Of a DNA stretch of 64,000 nucleotides, positions 50,398 through 61,545 are shown piece by piece. The position numbers were made by a program, and so were the translations under genes. The stretch is from Anaerosphaera multitolerans. Its GTDB lineage: Bacteria; Bacillota; Clostridia; Tissierellales; Peptoniphilaceae. The notes below the pieces were generated by a model that was not told the DNA's origin, made no database searches, and saw nothing but the letters and a program-made list of their open reading frames with translations. Location of the stretch: contig NZ_RLIH01000002.1 of NCBI RefSeq assembly GCF_004006535.1, positions 124,001 to 188,000 of the forward strand, written 5' to 3'. Positions within the stretch are counted from its first letter, which is position 1, and every line of letters begins with the position of its first letter.

Positions 50398-52014
50398 ATG
50401 AAAAAAAGATTATTAGCCGTGATTATGGCTGCTGCTATGATGTTTTCATTAGTGGGATGTACTCCTAATATGAAAGCTTATATGGCAGAAACAGAAAAAG
50501 TGGCTGAGTGGAAAGGCTCAGAGTTCACTGGTAAGATGAGTATGGAAATGGAAGTTGCAATTGACGAAGAAGGAAATACTGAGAAAATTGCTATTCCTAT
50601 GGAAATGAAGGGTAAAGCTGAAGGACAAGATAAAGTTGAAATGGACATGGTAATGGACATGAAGGCTATTAAGGCAATGGTTCCTGCAGAGGAAGCAGAA
50701 GCTGCTAATACTATTCCTGATACTATAAACTTTAAAATGTTTGCTGATGCAGATGGAAAAGCTTACTTAAAGAAAGATACTTTTGTTAACTTACTAGGTG
50801 AAGCTGCTCCGGAAGAATTAAAAAATATTAAAGAAGAGTATATAGCTCTTGATGCTATGTCAACAATGAACTTTAATATAGCTGGAGAAGAAAACGAAGC
50901 AATTGCAAATTTATTCTCTAAAGAAACTATGGATTACTTAAACAGCGAAGAAGCTGATGCTGAAGCTGAAAAAATTATGGAAGCTATGTTTAAAGACTTT
51001 AAGCCAACTGTTGATATGAAAGTTGATGGAAGAACTTACAGTTATGAAATCAACTCTGATCAAATGGTTACAGAATTTAAGGGTGTAATGGCTGCTTTAA
51101 AAGCAAACTGGGCTAATACATCAACTCTAATGGCTCCTATGTTAGAAAAAATGGGAATGGAAATTGATAAAGCTGAATTAGATAATGCCTTTGCTGAATT
51201 TGATCAAGCTGAATTTGATGCAAGTCTTGATGAAGTAAAAGAAGCTATTAAAGGTTCAAAATTCGGTTTCACTTCTACTTTTGAAGATGATAAAGTAGTT
51301 GAAAAAGTAGATATGGTATTGAATTTCGCAGACATGTTTAAAATTACTATGAACGTGGAATCAACTACTGATAAAGATGAAACTATAAAGATTACTATGC
51401 CTACATCTGTTAAGACTGTTACTATGGAAGAGTGGATGAATATGTTCATGACTGTAGATACAGAAGTTACTCCAGGTGAAACTGTAGTATTAATCAGATA
51501 CAATGGTGAATTTATGGAATTTGAAGATCAACAACCGGTTGTAAAAGAAAACAGAACTTTAGTACCATTTAGAGGTCTTTTAGAAAAAATGGGCGCTGAA
51601 GTAGAGTGGGATGCTGTAAACAGAACTGTTAGAGCTAACAAAGACGGTGTTGGAATGGTATTTGAAGTTGGTAACAAAACTGCTCTAGTTGGAGAAAACA
51701 GAGTGGACATGGATGTACCTGCTCAAATTATCAACAACAGAACTATGATTCCTATTAGATTTGTATCTGAAAACTTAGGATTTAAAGTTGAATTTGACAA
51801 TTCTGTTCCGGGAGTTTATTTAATAGATATTTATAATATCACTGAAGCAGAACTTGAAGCAAAAATAAACGAAGAAGTTGAAGTAGAGGCAGAAGTTGAA
51901 GCTGAAACAAAAGTAGAAACTGAAGCTCAGACAGAGACAGAAGTAAAAGTTGAAACAGAAGATAAGACTGATGCAGAAGTAAAAACTACTACAGAAACTG
52001 AAAAAGCTGCTTAA
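50398..52014 (+). CDS. Lipoprotein with copper-amine-oxidase N-terminal-like (stalk) domain
   Basis: A 538-residue surface lipoprotein. The signal ends with LVGC, Cys at residue 21. Residues 25-350 form a long alpha/beta region similar to LppX/LolA-type lipid-binding or DUF6612-like proteins, without a firm match. Residues about 365-485 hold two half-repeats of the copper-amine-oxidase N-terminal (stalk) domain: ENRTLVPFRGLLEKMGAEV and NNRTMIPIRFVSENLG. The last 50 residues are a Glu/Thr/Val-rich acidic tail. The stalk domain is common in surface proteins of this group and is not an oxidase. Confidence 0.85.
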   Translation: MKKRLLAVIMAAAMMFSLVGCTPNMKAYMAETEKVAEWKGSEFTGKMSMEMEVAIDEEGNTEKIAIPMEMKGKAEGQDKVEMDMVMDMKAIKAMVPAEEAEAANTIPDTINFKMFADADGKAYLKKDTFVNLLGEAAPEELKNIKEEYIALDAMSTMNFNIAGEENEAIANLFSKETMDYLNSEEADAEAEKIMEAMFKDFKPTVDMKVDGRTYSYEINSDQMVTEFKGVMAALKANWANTSTLMAPMLEKMGMEIDKAELDNAFAEFDQAEFDASLDEVKEAIKGSKFGFTSTFEDDKVVEKVDMVLNFADMFKITMNVESTTDKDETIKITMPTSVKTVTMEEWMNMFMTVDTEVTPGETVVLIRYNGEFMEFEDQQPVVKENRTLVPFRGLLEKMGAEVEWDAVNRTVRANKDGVGMVFEVGNKTALVGENRVDMDVPAQIINNRTMIPIRFVSENLGFKVEFDNSVPGVYLIDIYNITEAELEAKINEEVEVEAEVEAETKVETEAQTETEVKVETEDKTDAEVKTTTETEKAA

Positions 52015-52020
52015 ATTAAA

Positions 52021-52061
52021 AGCTATAGTGAAACTGAAAAAGTTTTACTATAGCCTTTTTT
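52021..52061 (+). terminator. Terminator after the lipoprotein gene
   Basis: Arms 52021-52034 and 52041-52054 (GCTATAGT outer stem) followed by seven T residues. Confidence 0.9.
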
Positions 52062-52972
52062 TAGTTTTTATTAAAAAAGTTTATAATTTCTTCAATATAT
52101 TCCTCAAAAATGTCTGTCATAAGGGAATGTCCCGCATTTTTAAAAATTTTTAAAGAGGTGTTATCGCCCAATTCTTTAGCTGATTTTTCAATTATATAGG
52201 GTTTGACTATTAAGTCCTTAAGACCGTGGAGCATTAAAATGGGTGTTTTGATTTCCTTGATTTTACCATTACTTACAATGTCAAAATTTTTTATAGCCTG
52301 TCCTATTTCTTTTAAATTTCTCTGTTTTAATGCAGCCTCTATATTTCGATTGAATTCTTCTTCATCTACTTCCTTTACATTGTATACGAACTGTCTATAG
52401 AGCTTTTCAAGGGAATTTTTTCTCCCTTCAAAAGTGTCAAAGCTAAAAAGTTTAGTATAGAGCCCGTTCATATTGTCCAAGGCAAAGACCATATTTTCAT
52501 GTAATACGTTGTTTAGTCCCTTAAAATAGGATCTATTTAAATTCCACAAATTATATTCCGTATAGTTTATGGGATTTATTCCTCTTATACCTATGGAACT
52601 TAGTAGAATAACAGCTTTTATTTTAGATTTTACTTTTGGATTTGCCATTAATTCAAGAGCAACTCCTCCTCCTGCCGACCATCCTACAATATTGAGATCT
52701 TTTAGCTCCATTTCATTTATAAAAGCTTCCACATCTAAGGAAAGCTCATAAAAGGAATTTATTTTATTGTTGTAGCTTGAATCTCCAAAGCCCCTTAAAT
52801 CTAAAGCATAGACTTCAAAGTACTTAGATAGTTCTTCAATTGTTTTATAGTAAAATACGGAGCTGGACATATTTCCGTGAATTAATAAAATTTTATTTCC
52901 AGAGCCTTCTTTTAAATAGGCGATTTCCTCTCCCGTTGAAACTTTTATTTTTTTAACTTTAAATACTTTCAT
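52061..52972 (-). CDS. Alpha/beta hydrolase
   Basis: A 303-residue alpha/beta hydrolase. The HGN oxyanion motif is near residue 33, the nucleophile elbow GWSAGG near residue 97, the Asp in HGLKDLIV near residue 247 and the His in AGHSLM near residue 276, giving a complete triad. No signal peptide is seen. AAGGA precedes the ATG. The gene lies close after a GNAT gene on the same strand. Substrate is unknown. Confidence 0.82.
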   Translation of the reverse strand: MKVFKVKKIKVSTGEEIAYLKEGSGNKILLIHGNMSSSVFYYKTIEELSKYFEVYALDLRGFGDSSYNNKINSFYELSLDVEAFINEMELKDLNIVGWSAGGGVALELMANPKVKSKIKAVILLSSIGIRGINPINYTEYNLWNLNRSYFKGLNNVLHENMVFALDNMNGLYTKLFSFDTFEGRKNSLEKLYRQFVYNVKEVDEEEFNRNIEAALKQRNLKEIGQAIKNFDIVSNGKIKEIKTPILMLHGLKDLIVKPYIIEKSAKELGDNTSLKIFKNAGHSLMTDIFEEYIEEIINFFNKN

Positions 52973-52998
52973 CTTACATTCCTTCTTTAATTAAGAAC

Positions 52999-53487
52999 CT
53001 AATTTTTATTTATAATGTTTTTAAATTTATCGCTGGTTATTCTATAAATAGTCCAGTCCTCCATAGGTATTGCGCCCATTGATTTATAGAATTCAATACT
53101 AGGACTATTCCAATCTAAACAAGTAAGCTCCAATCTTCCGCAATTTCTTTCCATTGCAATTTTTGCTAGATGTTTAAAAATTTCTTTACCATATCCGTTT
53201 CCTCTATATTCAGGTTTTATATAAATATCTTCCAGATAAAGTCCGGCTTTTCCAACAAAGGTTGAAAAATTGTGGAAAAATAGTACAAAGCCAATTTCCT
53301 TTTTATTTAGAACAGGGAAAAATATTTCAGCTCTTTTCTTTTCAAATAGCCATTCTTTTAATAATTCCTCTGTTGCCACAACGTCATCAAGAAGTTTTTC
53401 ATATTCAGCCAGTTCTTTAATAAAATTTAAAATTAATGGAACATCCTCCACTGTTGCATCTCTAAAATCTAATTTAGAATTGTTCAT
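52999..53487 (-). CDS. GNAT-family N-acetyltransferase
   Basis: A 162-residue acetyl-CoA-dependent transferase. The acetyl-CoA binding motif EYRGNGYGKEIFKHLA is near residues 92-108 and the C-terminal WNSPSIEFYKSMGA block near residue 130 is typical of diamine or small-molecule acetyltransferases (SAT-like). ATG 53487 follows AGAGGTG; a longer frame to 53589 lacks a ribosome site. It precedes the hydrolase gene by 26 bases and may share its transcript. Confidence 0.86.
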   Translation of the reverse strand: MNNSKLDFRDATVEDVPLILNFIKELAEYEKLLDDVVATEELLKEWLFEKKRAEIFFPVLNKKEIGFVLFFHNFSTFVGKAGLYLEDIYIKPEYRGNGYGKEIFKHLAKIAMERNCGRLELTCLDWNSPSIEFYKSMGAIPMEDWTIYRITSDKFKNIINKN

Positions 53488-53610
53488 TTTAAAGCACCTC
53501 TCACATAAAAAAATTATTTGTTCCATTTTAACACGTATAAAAAATAAAGTCATATTAATCGAATTTCCATTATGATAAAAATACTCCACAAAAAAATGTG
53601 TTCTAAAAGT

Positions 53611-53793
53611 TGTGGATAATGTTAATAACTTTGGGGATAAAGTAAAATAGCAGACTTTGTTAATTATTTATTGGGGATAAGGCAAAAAGCTATACAAAGG
53701 CTATTTCAAGCCGTTATCAATTAGACTATCAACAATTTATGCTATATCTTTGTAAATACAGGCTGTTGAGAATGTGGATAAGTTTGTTGATAA
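53611..53793. promoter_or_regulatory. Cluster of DnaA boxes
   Basis: Within 183 bases there are two perfect 9-mers TGTGGATAA (inverse of TTATCCACA) at 53611-53619 and 53773-53781, and three one-mismatch copies: TGGGGATAA at 53632-53640 and 53672-53680 and TGTTGATAA at 53785-53793. All face the same way. The stretch 53590-53825 has no gene. It is not next to dnaA or dnaN, so it looks like a DnaA-binding or titration site rather than oriC. Confidence 0.65.
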
Positions 53794-53825
53794 TCCTTAA
53801 TATCAATAAAAGAGAAAATTGATAA

Positions 53826-55712
53826 TCAATCTTCTCTTTCCAGCCATTGTTCATAAAGTTTTTCAAGTTCAAGGGATGTCTGTTCTCTTTTTAAAGATAG
53901 TTTATTTACTTTATCTAGATCTTCATAGATATTGGGATCAGATAATTGATTATCTATTTTGGATATTTCTCCCTCTAAATTTCCAATTGCATCTTCCAAT
54001 TTTTGATTTTCAAGTTTAAGTTCTCTGGTCTGTCTTCTCTCTTCTCTTTCTTTTTTCTTAATGTTGTCTAATTGAGTTTTAGATATATAGGAGTCTTCCA
54101 AGTCAGGTGTTACTGAGGTTTTTTCCAAGTAGTAATCATAGTTTCCCAAATATTCATTAAGGGAGGTTTTGCTCATTTCCAAAATTTTGTTACAGGTATT
54201 GTTTAAAAAGTATCTGTCGTGGGAGATTGACAGTACAGTTCCGTCATATAATTTTAGAGCTTCTTCTAAAATTTCTTTTGAATCAATGTCCAAGTGGTTT
54301 GTAGGCTCATCTAAAAGGAGCAGGTTTGCTCCCTTTAACATAATTTTTAAAAGAGAAACTCTTCCCTTTTCACCTCCGGACAGATCTTCTATAAGTTTAA
54401 AAATATCATCGCCAATAAAGAGAAATTTAGCAAGATAACTTCTAATTTCATAGTGTGTTAATTTAGGAAATTCATCCCAAATTTCATCTATTACAGTTTT
54501 GGAAGAAGTTAGGGATTCCATTTCTTGGTCAAAGTAGGCAATATTTACATTTGAACCGAAAGTGACAGTTCCTGATGATGGTGTCAGTTCATTTGTAAGT
54601 ATTTTAAATAAAGTGCTTTTTCCCACGCCGTTGGGCCCAATTAATCCCACTTTATCCAGTTTATAAATATTAAAGGAGATATTTTCAAAAATCACATCAG
54701 TATTAAAAGATTTGCTTAAGTCCGAGACCTTTAAGACTTCAAGGCCTGATTCAAAATTGGGAGTAAAACGAATTTGCGCTGTTTTTATGTCCTTTGGTGG
54801 TGGCATTCTCTTCATTTTATCCAATAATTTCTGACGGGATTTCCCCTGTCTTATAAATCTTTCGCGTCCAAGTCCAAGATATCTTTCAATAATCTGTTCC
54901 TGTCTTTTAATTTCCTTTTGTTGGTCTTCGTATTGTTTTTTTAAAATTTCCAGTTGTTTTTTTCGCTGCTTGGAATATTCACTATAATCACCTTTAAAAA
55001 CAGTAAGTTGATGGTGTTCTAAAAGAGCGATTTTATTTACCACATTATTTAAAAAATACCTATCATGGGAAATTATAATAATAGCACCTTTAAAATCCTT
55101 TAAATACTTTTCAAGCCAAGTTATAGCTTCAATATCCAGGTGGTTTGTCGGTTCGTCTAAAAGGAGTAAGTCAGGATCGGTTAGGAGTAATTTGGCCAGA
55201 GCAAGTCTTGATTTTTGACCTCCGGAGAGCTCAAAGACCTTTTTCTCAAAATCAGTACTGCTAAATCCAAGCCCGATTAAAGTTCCCTTAATTCTTGAGG
55301 GATACTGGTATCCATTTAATTCGTGAAATTTTTCCTGAATCCTTCCATATCTGTTCATAGCATTATTAAATTGAGGGTTGTCAGGATTGGAAATTTCAAT
55401 TTCCAAAGTTCTTATTTCCTCTTCCATTTTAATAAGGTCTGAAAAAATCTCCTCACATTCCTCATATACTGTCTTTTCGCTATTACTATGAAGTTGTTGT
55501 TTTAAATAGCCTATTCTTAAATCCTTGGGTTTGAAAATAGTTCCGGAATCTTTTGAAATTTCTTCTGTAATAATGTTAAATAAAGTGGTTTTCCCACTTC
55601 CGTTAACTCCTATTAAACCTATTTTATCTCCATTTTCAACTATTAGGCTCACATCTTCCAATATGGTATCTGTGATATAAGTTTTGTTAATATTTGATAT
55701 GCTTAGTAACAT
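53826..55712 (-). CDS. ABC-F family ATPase
   Basis: A 628-residue soluble protein with two ABC domains and no membrane segments. Walker A motifs GVNGSGKTT (near residue 37) and GPNGVGKST (near 350), signatures LSGGQKSR and LSGGEKGR, and Walker B motifs LLLLDEPTNHLD twice are intact. The inter-domain linker (about residues 235-300) and a C-terminal coiled coil (about 545-628) are present. ABC-F proteins act on ribosomes as translation factors or give antibiotic protection; which applies is unknown. AGGTGG precedes the ATG by 5 bases. Confidence 0.93.
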   Translation of the reverse strand: MLLSISNINKTYITDTILEDVSLIVENGDKIGLIGVNGSGKTTLFNIITEEISKDSGTIFKPKDLRIGYLKQQLHSNSEKTVYEECEEIFSDLIKMEEEIRTLEIEISNPDNPQFNNAMNRYGRIQEKFHELNGYQYPSRIKGTLIGLGFSSTDFEKKVFELSGGQKSRLALAKLLLTDPDLLLLDEPTNHLDIEAITWLEKYLKDFKGAIIIISHDRYFLNNVVNKIALLEHHQLTVFKGDYSEYSKQRKKQLEILKKQYEDQQKEIKRQEQIIERYLGLGRERFIRQGKSRQKLLDKMKRMPPPKDIKTAQIRFTPNFESGLEVLKVSDLSKSFNTDVIFENISFNIYKLDKVGLIGPNGVGKSTLFKILTNELTPSSGTVTFGSNVNIAYFDQEMESLTSSKTVIDEIWDEFPKLTHYEIRSYLAKFLFIGDDIFKLIEDLSGGEKGRVSLLKIMLKGANLLLLDEPTNHLDIDSKEILEEALKLYDGTVLSISHDRYFLNNTCNKILEMSKTSLNEYLGNYDYYLEKTSVTPDLEDSYISKTQLDNIKKKEREERRQTRELKLENQKLEDAIGNLEGEISKIDNQLSDPNIYEDLDKVNKLSLKREQTSLELEKLYEQWLERED

Positions 55713-55742
55713 AATCCACCTCGAAAACTCATTGTATCAAAT

Positions 55743-55771
55743 TTTACAAATGATTAAAAGACTGATATAAT
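55743..55771 (+). promoter_or_regulatory. rex promoter
   Basis: TTTACA (55743-55748), 17-base spacer, TATAAT (55766-55771), about 26 bases before the rex start. Confidence 0.8.
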
Positions 55772-55796
55772 ATCTACAGAAAAATGGGGGTGTGGA

Positions 55797-56447
55797 ATGT
55801 CAAGCAAAGTTAATAAAGTATCTGAAGCGGTTATTAAAAGGCTACCAATATACCACAGATCTTTAACTGATGTCATTGAGAATGGAGTGGAGAGGATATC
55901 TTCTTCTGAGCTCAGTGAATTAACTGGTTTTACTGCTTCGCAAATAAGGCAGGATTTAAATAACTTTGGAGGATTTGGACAACAGGGATATGGCTATAAG
56001 GCTGTGGATTTAAGGGCTCAAATAGATAAGATTCTGGGAATGGACCATACATACAACACAATTATAATCGGAGCCGGAAGATTGGGGTCTGCCATTGCAA
56101 ATTATAGCGAATTTAGAGAGAATGGATTTAATATCCAAGCTCTGTTCGATGTGGATCCTGAAAAAATAGGAAAGGAAATAGATAGTTTTCCCGTTATTTC
56201 AGGAGATAGATTAGAGGAGTACATTGAAACTTTTAATATTGACGTTGCTATAGTAACAGTTCCAAGGGAATATGCAACGGATGTGATAGATAGACTTATA
56301 AAATGTAATATTAAGGGAATTTGGAATTTTGCCCCTATAGTAATAAGTGCTCCGGAAAATGTAGTGATTGAAAATATAAGATTAAATGATTCATTATTGA
56401 GTTTGTCTTATCATTTAAAGGAAAAGTTTTTTAAAGAAGTAGAGTAA
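55797..56447 (+). CDS. rex: Redox-sensing transcriptional repressor Rex
   Basis: A 216-residue NADH-sensing repressor. The N-terminal winged helix (residues 5-70, with SSSELSELTGFTASQIRQDL and the FGGFGQQGYGY loop) binds DNA; the Rossmann domain has GAGRLGSA near residue 94 and the conserved C-terminal swap helix. Rex represses fermentation and NADH-linked genes when NAD+ is high. A GGGGGTG site precedes the ATG. It has its own promoter and terminator; no clear Rex box was identified in the window. Confidence 0.96.
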   Translation: MSSKVNKVSEAVIKRLPIYHRSLTDVIENGVERISSSELSELTGFTASQIRQDLNNFGGFGQQGYGYKAVDLRAQIDKILGMDHTYNTIIIGAGRLGSAIANYSEFRENGFNIQALFDVDPEKIGKEIDSFPVISGDRLEEYIETFNIDVAIVTVPREYATDVIDRLIKCNIKGIWNFAPIVISAPENVVIENIRLNDSLLSLSYHLKEKFFKEVE

Positions 56448-56472
56448 GGTACAGAGGTCTGTACCTTTTTTA
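56446..56472 (+). terminator. rex terminator
   Basis: AAGGTACAGA/TCTGTACCTT arms (56446-56455, 56458-56467) then T to 56472. Confidence 0.88.
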
Positions 56473-56493
56473 ATAATTGTTTTAGAGGTAATT

Positions 56494-57363
56494 ATGAAAG
56501 TAATAGCTAAAGAAAATAAAATTGTATTGGAAGATTTGGATTATTTTAATCCCGAACATATTTTTAAGTGTGGTCAGGCCTTTAGATGGAAAGAGGAAGA
56601 GGACGGTTCCTATACTAATGTTGCCTATAACAAAATAATAAATGTAAAGGGAACGGGAGATGTAACTATTAATAGCTCTCTTGATGATTTTGAAAATATA
56701 TGGAGAGATTATTTTGATTTAAACAGAGATTATAAATCTATAAGAAAGGAACTTTCCTTTGATGAAACCTTGAGAAAGGCCTTGGACTATGGAAAAGGTA
56801 TTAGAATTTTAAATCAGGAGCCCTTTGAAACTATTATTACCTTTATAATTTCAGCTAATAATCAAATTCCAAGAATTAAGAAGTCAATTGAATTGATTTC
56901 TAAAATGTACGGCTCAAGCTTGGGAAGTTATATGGGCGAAGAATATTATAGTTTCCCCGGAAGCGAAGAGCTGTCCAAGGCAAAGGCGGAAGACCTTAGA
57001 GAATTTGCGCGTGTGGGTTTTAGAGATAAAAGGATAGTGGAAACGTCAAAATTAATAAGTGAAGGTTTTATAGATATTGACTCCCTCTATGAGATTCCCA
57101 TAGAAGATGCCAGAAAGGAACTTATGAAATTACCCGGAGTAGGACCAAAGGTGGCAGACTGTGTGTTGTTATTTGCCTTTAAACGTTCAGAGTCCTTTCC
57201 CGTAGATGTTTGGATTAAAAGGGTAATGGAGGAACTTTATCTAAAAGAGGAGACTAAAAAGGATTTAATAGGTAGCGAAGGTAGAAGAATATTCGGAAAA
57301 AATGCAGGATTTGCACAACAATATTTATTTTACTATGGTCGTGAAAATAAGTTAGGGAGGTAG
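56494..57363 (+). CDS. 8-oxoguanine DNA glycosylase (OGG-type)
   Basis: A 289-residue HhH-GPD glycosylase/lyase. The N-terminal block CGQAFRW (residues 27-33) and the hairpin-helix motif LPGVGPKVADCV near residue 210, which carries the catalytic Lys, are those of OGG1; the catalytic Asp is in PVDVWIKR near residue 232. It removes oxidised guanine from DNA. The N-terminal OGG domain separates it from AlkA and Nth. The start follows AGAGGT. Downstream DUF554 gene is 4 bases away. Confidence 0.9.
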   Translation: MKVIAKENKIVLEDLDYFNPEHIFKCGQAFRWKEEEDGSYTNVAYNKIINVKGTGDVTINSSLDDFENIWRDYFDLNRDYKSIRKELSFDETLRKALDYGKGIRILNQEPFETIITFIISANNQIPRIKKSIELISKMYGSSLGSYMGEEYYSFPGSEELSKAKAEDLREFARVGFRDKRIVETSKLISEGFIDIDSLYEIPIEDARKELMKLPGVGPKVADCVLLFAFKRSESFPVDVWIKRVMEELYLKEETKKDLIGSEGRRIFGKNAGFAQQYLFYYGRENKLGR

Positions 57364-57366
57364 TGT

Positions 57367-58056
57367 ATGAGAGCTGTTTTAGTTAATGCAATTGGCATAA
57401 TTATAGGTTCTGCAATGGGATTGCTCTTTGGAAACACACTGAATAAAAAGTATCAGGATATTATAATGACTGTAATAGGTCTTTGTATCCTTTACATAGG
57501 TATGGACTCCGCCTTTCAGACAGATAATATGTTGATATTGATAATTTCCTCAATTATTGGAACTATTGTGGGAACTTGGTTAAATATAGATGCAAAATTA
57601 AATAATTTGGGAAATATTTTGAAAAAGCCCTTTAAAAAATTGAACAATGAAAACTTTGTAGACGGTTTTATAACTTCCACTTTAATATTTGCAGTAGGGG
57701 CGATGACTATTATAGGCTCAATTGAAGCGGGACTTTTAAAAAAATATGACGTACTATATACTAAGTCCATTATTGACTTTATAACGTCCATAGTACTGGC
57801 TTCAAGTTTGGGAGTTGGGGTGTTTTTTTCAGCGCTGAGCGTTTCAGTAATAGAGGGTTCGGTGGTATTAGTGGCAATGATTTCCAAAGATCTATTTTCA
57901 GATGTTTTAATATCAAATATTTCAGGAGTGGGAGGAATTTTAATAATTGCCTTGGGGTTGAAGATTTTAAATATTAAAGATATACCGGTGGCAAATATGT
58001 TGCCGGCAGTAATTATACCTATATTTTTTGAAGTTGCCGCCAATTTAATTTTATAA
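57367..58056 (+). CDS. DUF554 membrane protein
   Basis: A 229-residue membrane protein with about six to seven segments, full DUF554 length. Gly-rich segment pairs such as GIIIGSAMGLLFG at the start and FAVGAMTIIGSIEAGL near residue 107 match the family, whose role is unclear (a transport role is suspected). GGGAGG overlaps the ogg stop, so the two genes are coupled. The 3' end forms part of its terminator. Confidence 0.9.
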   Translation: MRAVLVNAIGIIIGSAMGLLFGNTLNKKYQDIIMTVIGLCILYIGMDSAFQTDNMLILIISSIIGTIVGTWLNIDAKLNNLGNILKKPFKKLNNENFVDGFITSTLIFAVGAMTIIGSIEAGLLKKYDVLYTKSIIDFITSIVLASSLGVGVFFSALSVSVIEGSVVLVAMISKDLFSDVLISNISGVGGILIIALGLKILNIKDIPVANMLPAVIIPIFFEVAANLIL

Positions 58057-58069
58057 TTGGCGGTTTTTT
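58037..58069 (+). terminator. Terminator overlapping the DUF554 3' end
   Basis: CCGCCAATT/AATTGGCGG arms (58037-58045, 58055-58063) followed by six T; the left arm lies in the coding sequence. Confidence 0.9.
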
Positions 58070-58148
58070 AAATTAAAGGTAAAAAAAGGTAAAAAATATT
58101 AAAATGCTATTGCAATATTTATTTTTTTGTATTACTATAATACTATAC

Positions 58149-58175
58149 TTAGCACTTAAGAATGAAGAGTGCTAA
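58149..58175 (+). promoter_or_regulatory. CIRCE operator (HrcA box)
   Basis: TTAGCACTT-N9-GAGTGCTAA matches the CIRCE inverted repeat except for one base in the left arm. It lies after TATAAT (58136-58141) and before groES, so HrcA should repress the operon until heat or protein stress. A clear -35 is not seen. Confidence 0.93.
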
Positions 58176-58216
58176 AATATTTTGATATTGAGTAAATTTA
58201 ATATAGGAGGTTCAAA

Positions 58217-60135
<1,919 letters not shown>

Positions 60136-60149
60136 TAAATAAAAATAAA

Positions 60150-60181
60150 AGTGTAGGTTTTTTAAAATCTACACTTTTTTT
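60150..60181 (+). terminator. groESL terminator
   Basis: AGTGTAGGTTTT/AAAATCTACACT arms (60150-60161, 60164-60175) then seven T. Confidence 0.92.
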
Positions 60182-60205
60182 AGTTTACAACTTTAATTTT
60201 TAAAC

Positions 60206-60235
60206 AAACATCTTTTAAAATTTTAAAAGGTGTTT
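60206..60235 (-). terminator. Possible minus-strand terminator of the M20 gene
   Basis: Fifteen-base arms 60206-60220 and 60221-60235 form a near-perfect inverted repeat just past the M20 stop. The following minus-strand sequence is T-rich but not a clean T run. Confidence 0.5.
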
Positions 60236-60240
60236 ATATT

Positions 60241-61428
60241 TTAAAAGTCTTTTACTTCCAAGTAGTTAAGGGCAATAGTTGAAAGAGCCATCATTCCATA
60301 GTAAAGGACTTTTTCATCAGGATTGAATTTTGCATTATGAAGACCGTACTGAGTACTTGGATCGTCGTTGGAGCAACCCACTACTAAAAATGTAGAAGGA
60401 ACAAGTTCCGAATAGCGTGAAAAATCTTCGCCGGCAAGTTTAAAAGTTTCGCTTTGAACCAGACCTTTATCAAAAATATCACTAACCCAATTGGCCGCAA
60501 GTAAGGTATGTTTTTCATCGTTTAAAACAGGTATGGAAATTCCCCAATAATCTATTTCATATTGGACATTAAAAAGCTTTGCAATAGTTTCGGTCATTTC
60601 ATAAAGCCTTTTTTTAATCAATTCCTTATCCTCTTTATAATGAGTTCTAATAGTTCCCATTATTTCACATTCGTCGGGAATAATGGCCGGTGCCTCACCT
60701 GCATTAAAGGCGCAAATTTGAAGTACATTTGGATTTATGGGAGATATTTCCTTGGTAATTGAATTAAGGGCTTCATAAAGTCTGACTCCTGCAACTATTG
60801 GGTCAATGGACTTATAGGGTACGCTTCCATGTCCGCCATTTCCAATAAGTTTAATTTTAAAGAAACGAGGATAAGATGTGATTGGACCGGTTTCTATAGA
60901 GGCAGTCCCTATTTTTAAAGAAGGCTCTATATGCATTCCAATGGCATAATCCACCTTTGGATCTTCAAGTACGCCATCATTTATCATGGAAAGGGCGCCA
61001 CCGGAACCCTCTTCAGCCGGTTGAAAACAAAGTTTTACATTTCCGTGCATTTCATCTTTAAATTCATTTAGAGCTGTGGCAACTGCTATTAAATTTGCAG
61101 TATGTATGTCGTGGCCACAAGCGTGCATTACGTTATGAACTTTTGAGGCAAAACTTAAATTAGTAAGTTCCTCAACAGGAAGGGCATCCATATCTCCCCT
61201 TATCATAATAGTAGGTCCCTCATATGCACCTTCAATTAATCCTACTACTCCGTAGCCGCCAACCTTGGATTTATAGTTAATACCTAAATTATCCAGTTTT
61301 TTCATAACAAATTCCGAAGTGTTTTTTTCTTTTTTTGAAAGCTCCGGATTTGCATGGAGGTACCTTCTGTTTTTTATAGTTTCTTCCATTATACTTTCAG
61401 CAATACTTTTTAATTTTTTATTTTCCAC
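60241..61428 (-). CDS. M20-family metallopeptidase/amidohydrolase
   Basis: A 395-residue cytoplasmic M20D amidohydrolase of the kind including AbgA/AbgB, hippurate hydrolase and N-acyl-amino acid deacylase. Metal-site motifs are visible: CGHDIHTA near residue 106, PAEEGSGG near residue 137 and a final His in YGLHN near residue 365. The dimerisation lid lies between about 180 and 290. The start is GTG 61428 with AAGGATGTGAT upstream. It is divergent from an AbgT-family transporter, suggesting uptake and cleavage of an aminoacylated substrate such as p-aminobenzoyl-glutamate. Confidence 0.9.
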   Translation of the reverse strand: MENKKLKSIAESIMEETIKNRRYLHANPELSKKEKNTSEFVMKKLDNLGINYKSKVGGYGVVGLIEGAYEGPTIMIRGDMDALPVEELTNLSFASKVHNVMHACGHDIHTANLIAVATALNEFKDEMHGNVKLCFQPAEEGSGGALSMINDGVLEDPKVDYAIGMHIEPSLKIGTASIETGPITSYPRFFKIKLIGNGGHGSVPYKSIDPIVAGVRLYEALNSITKEISPINPNVLQICAFNAGEAPAIIPDECEIMGTIRTHYKEDKELIKKRLYEMTETIAKLFNVQYEIDYWGISIPVLNDEKHTLLAANWVSDIFDKGLVQSETFKLAGEDFSRYSELVPSTFLVVGCSNDDPSTQYGLHNAKFNPDEKVLYYGMMALSTIALNYLEVKDF

Positions 61429-61545
61429 TTTATCACATCCTTTTTAGATATTATAACTAAATGAGAGGATATTTCAACACTTTAATTAATTAAAAAAAAC
61501 TTTAATGGGTATTTATAATTTATATTTATGTAAAGGAGGAAGAGT

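Noticed and set aside
53611-53793. Replication origin (oriC)
   Set aside because: DnaA boxes are present, but dnaA, dnaN, recF, rpmH and gyr genes that normally flank oriC are absent.
57516-58043. 175-codon minus-strand frame
   Set aside because: It is the antisense of the DUF554 gene, with no ribosome site and a low-complexity Ile/Thr/Ser composition.
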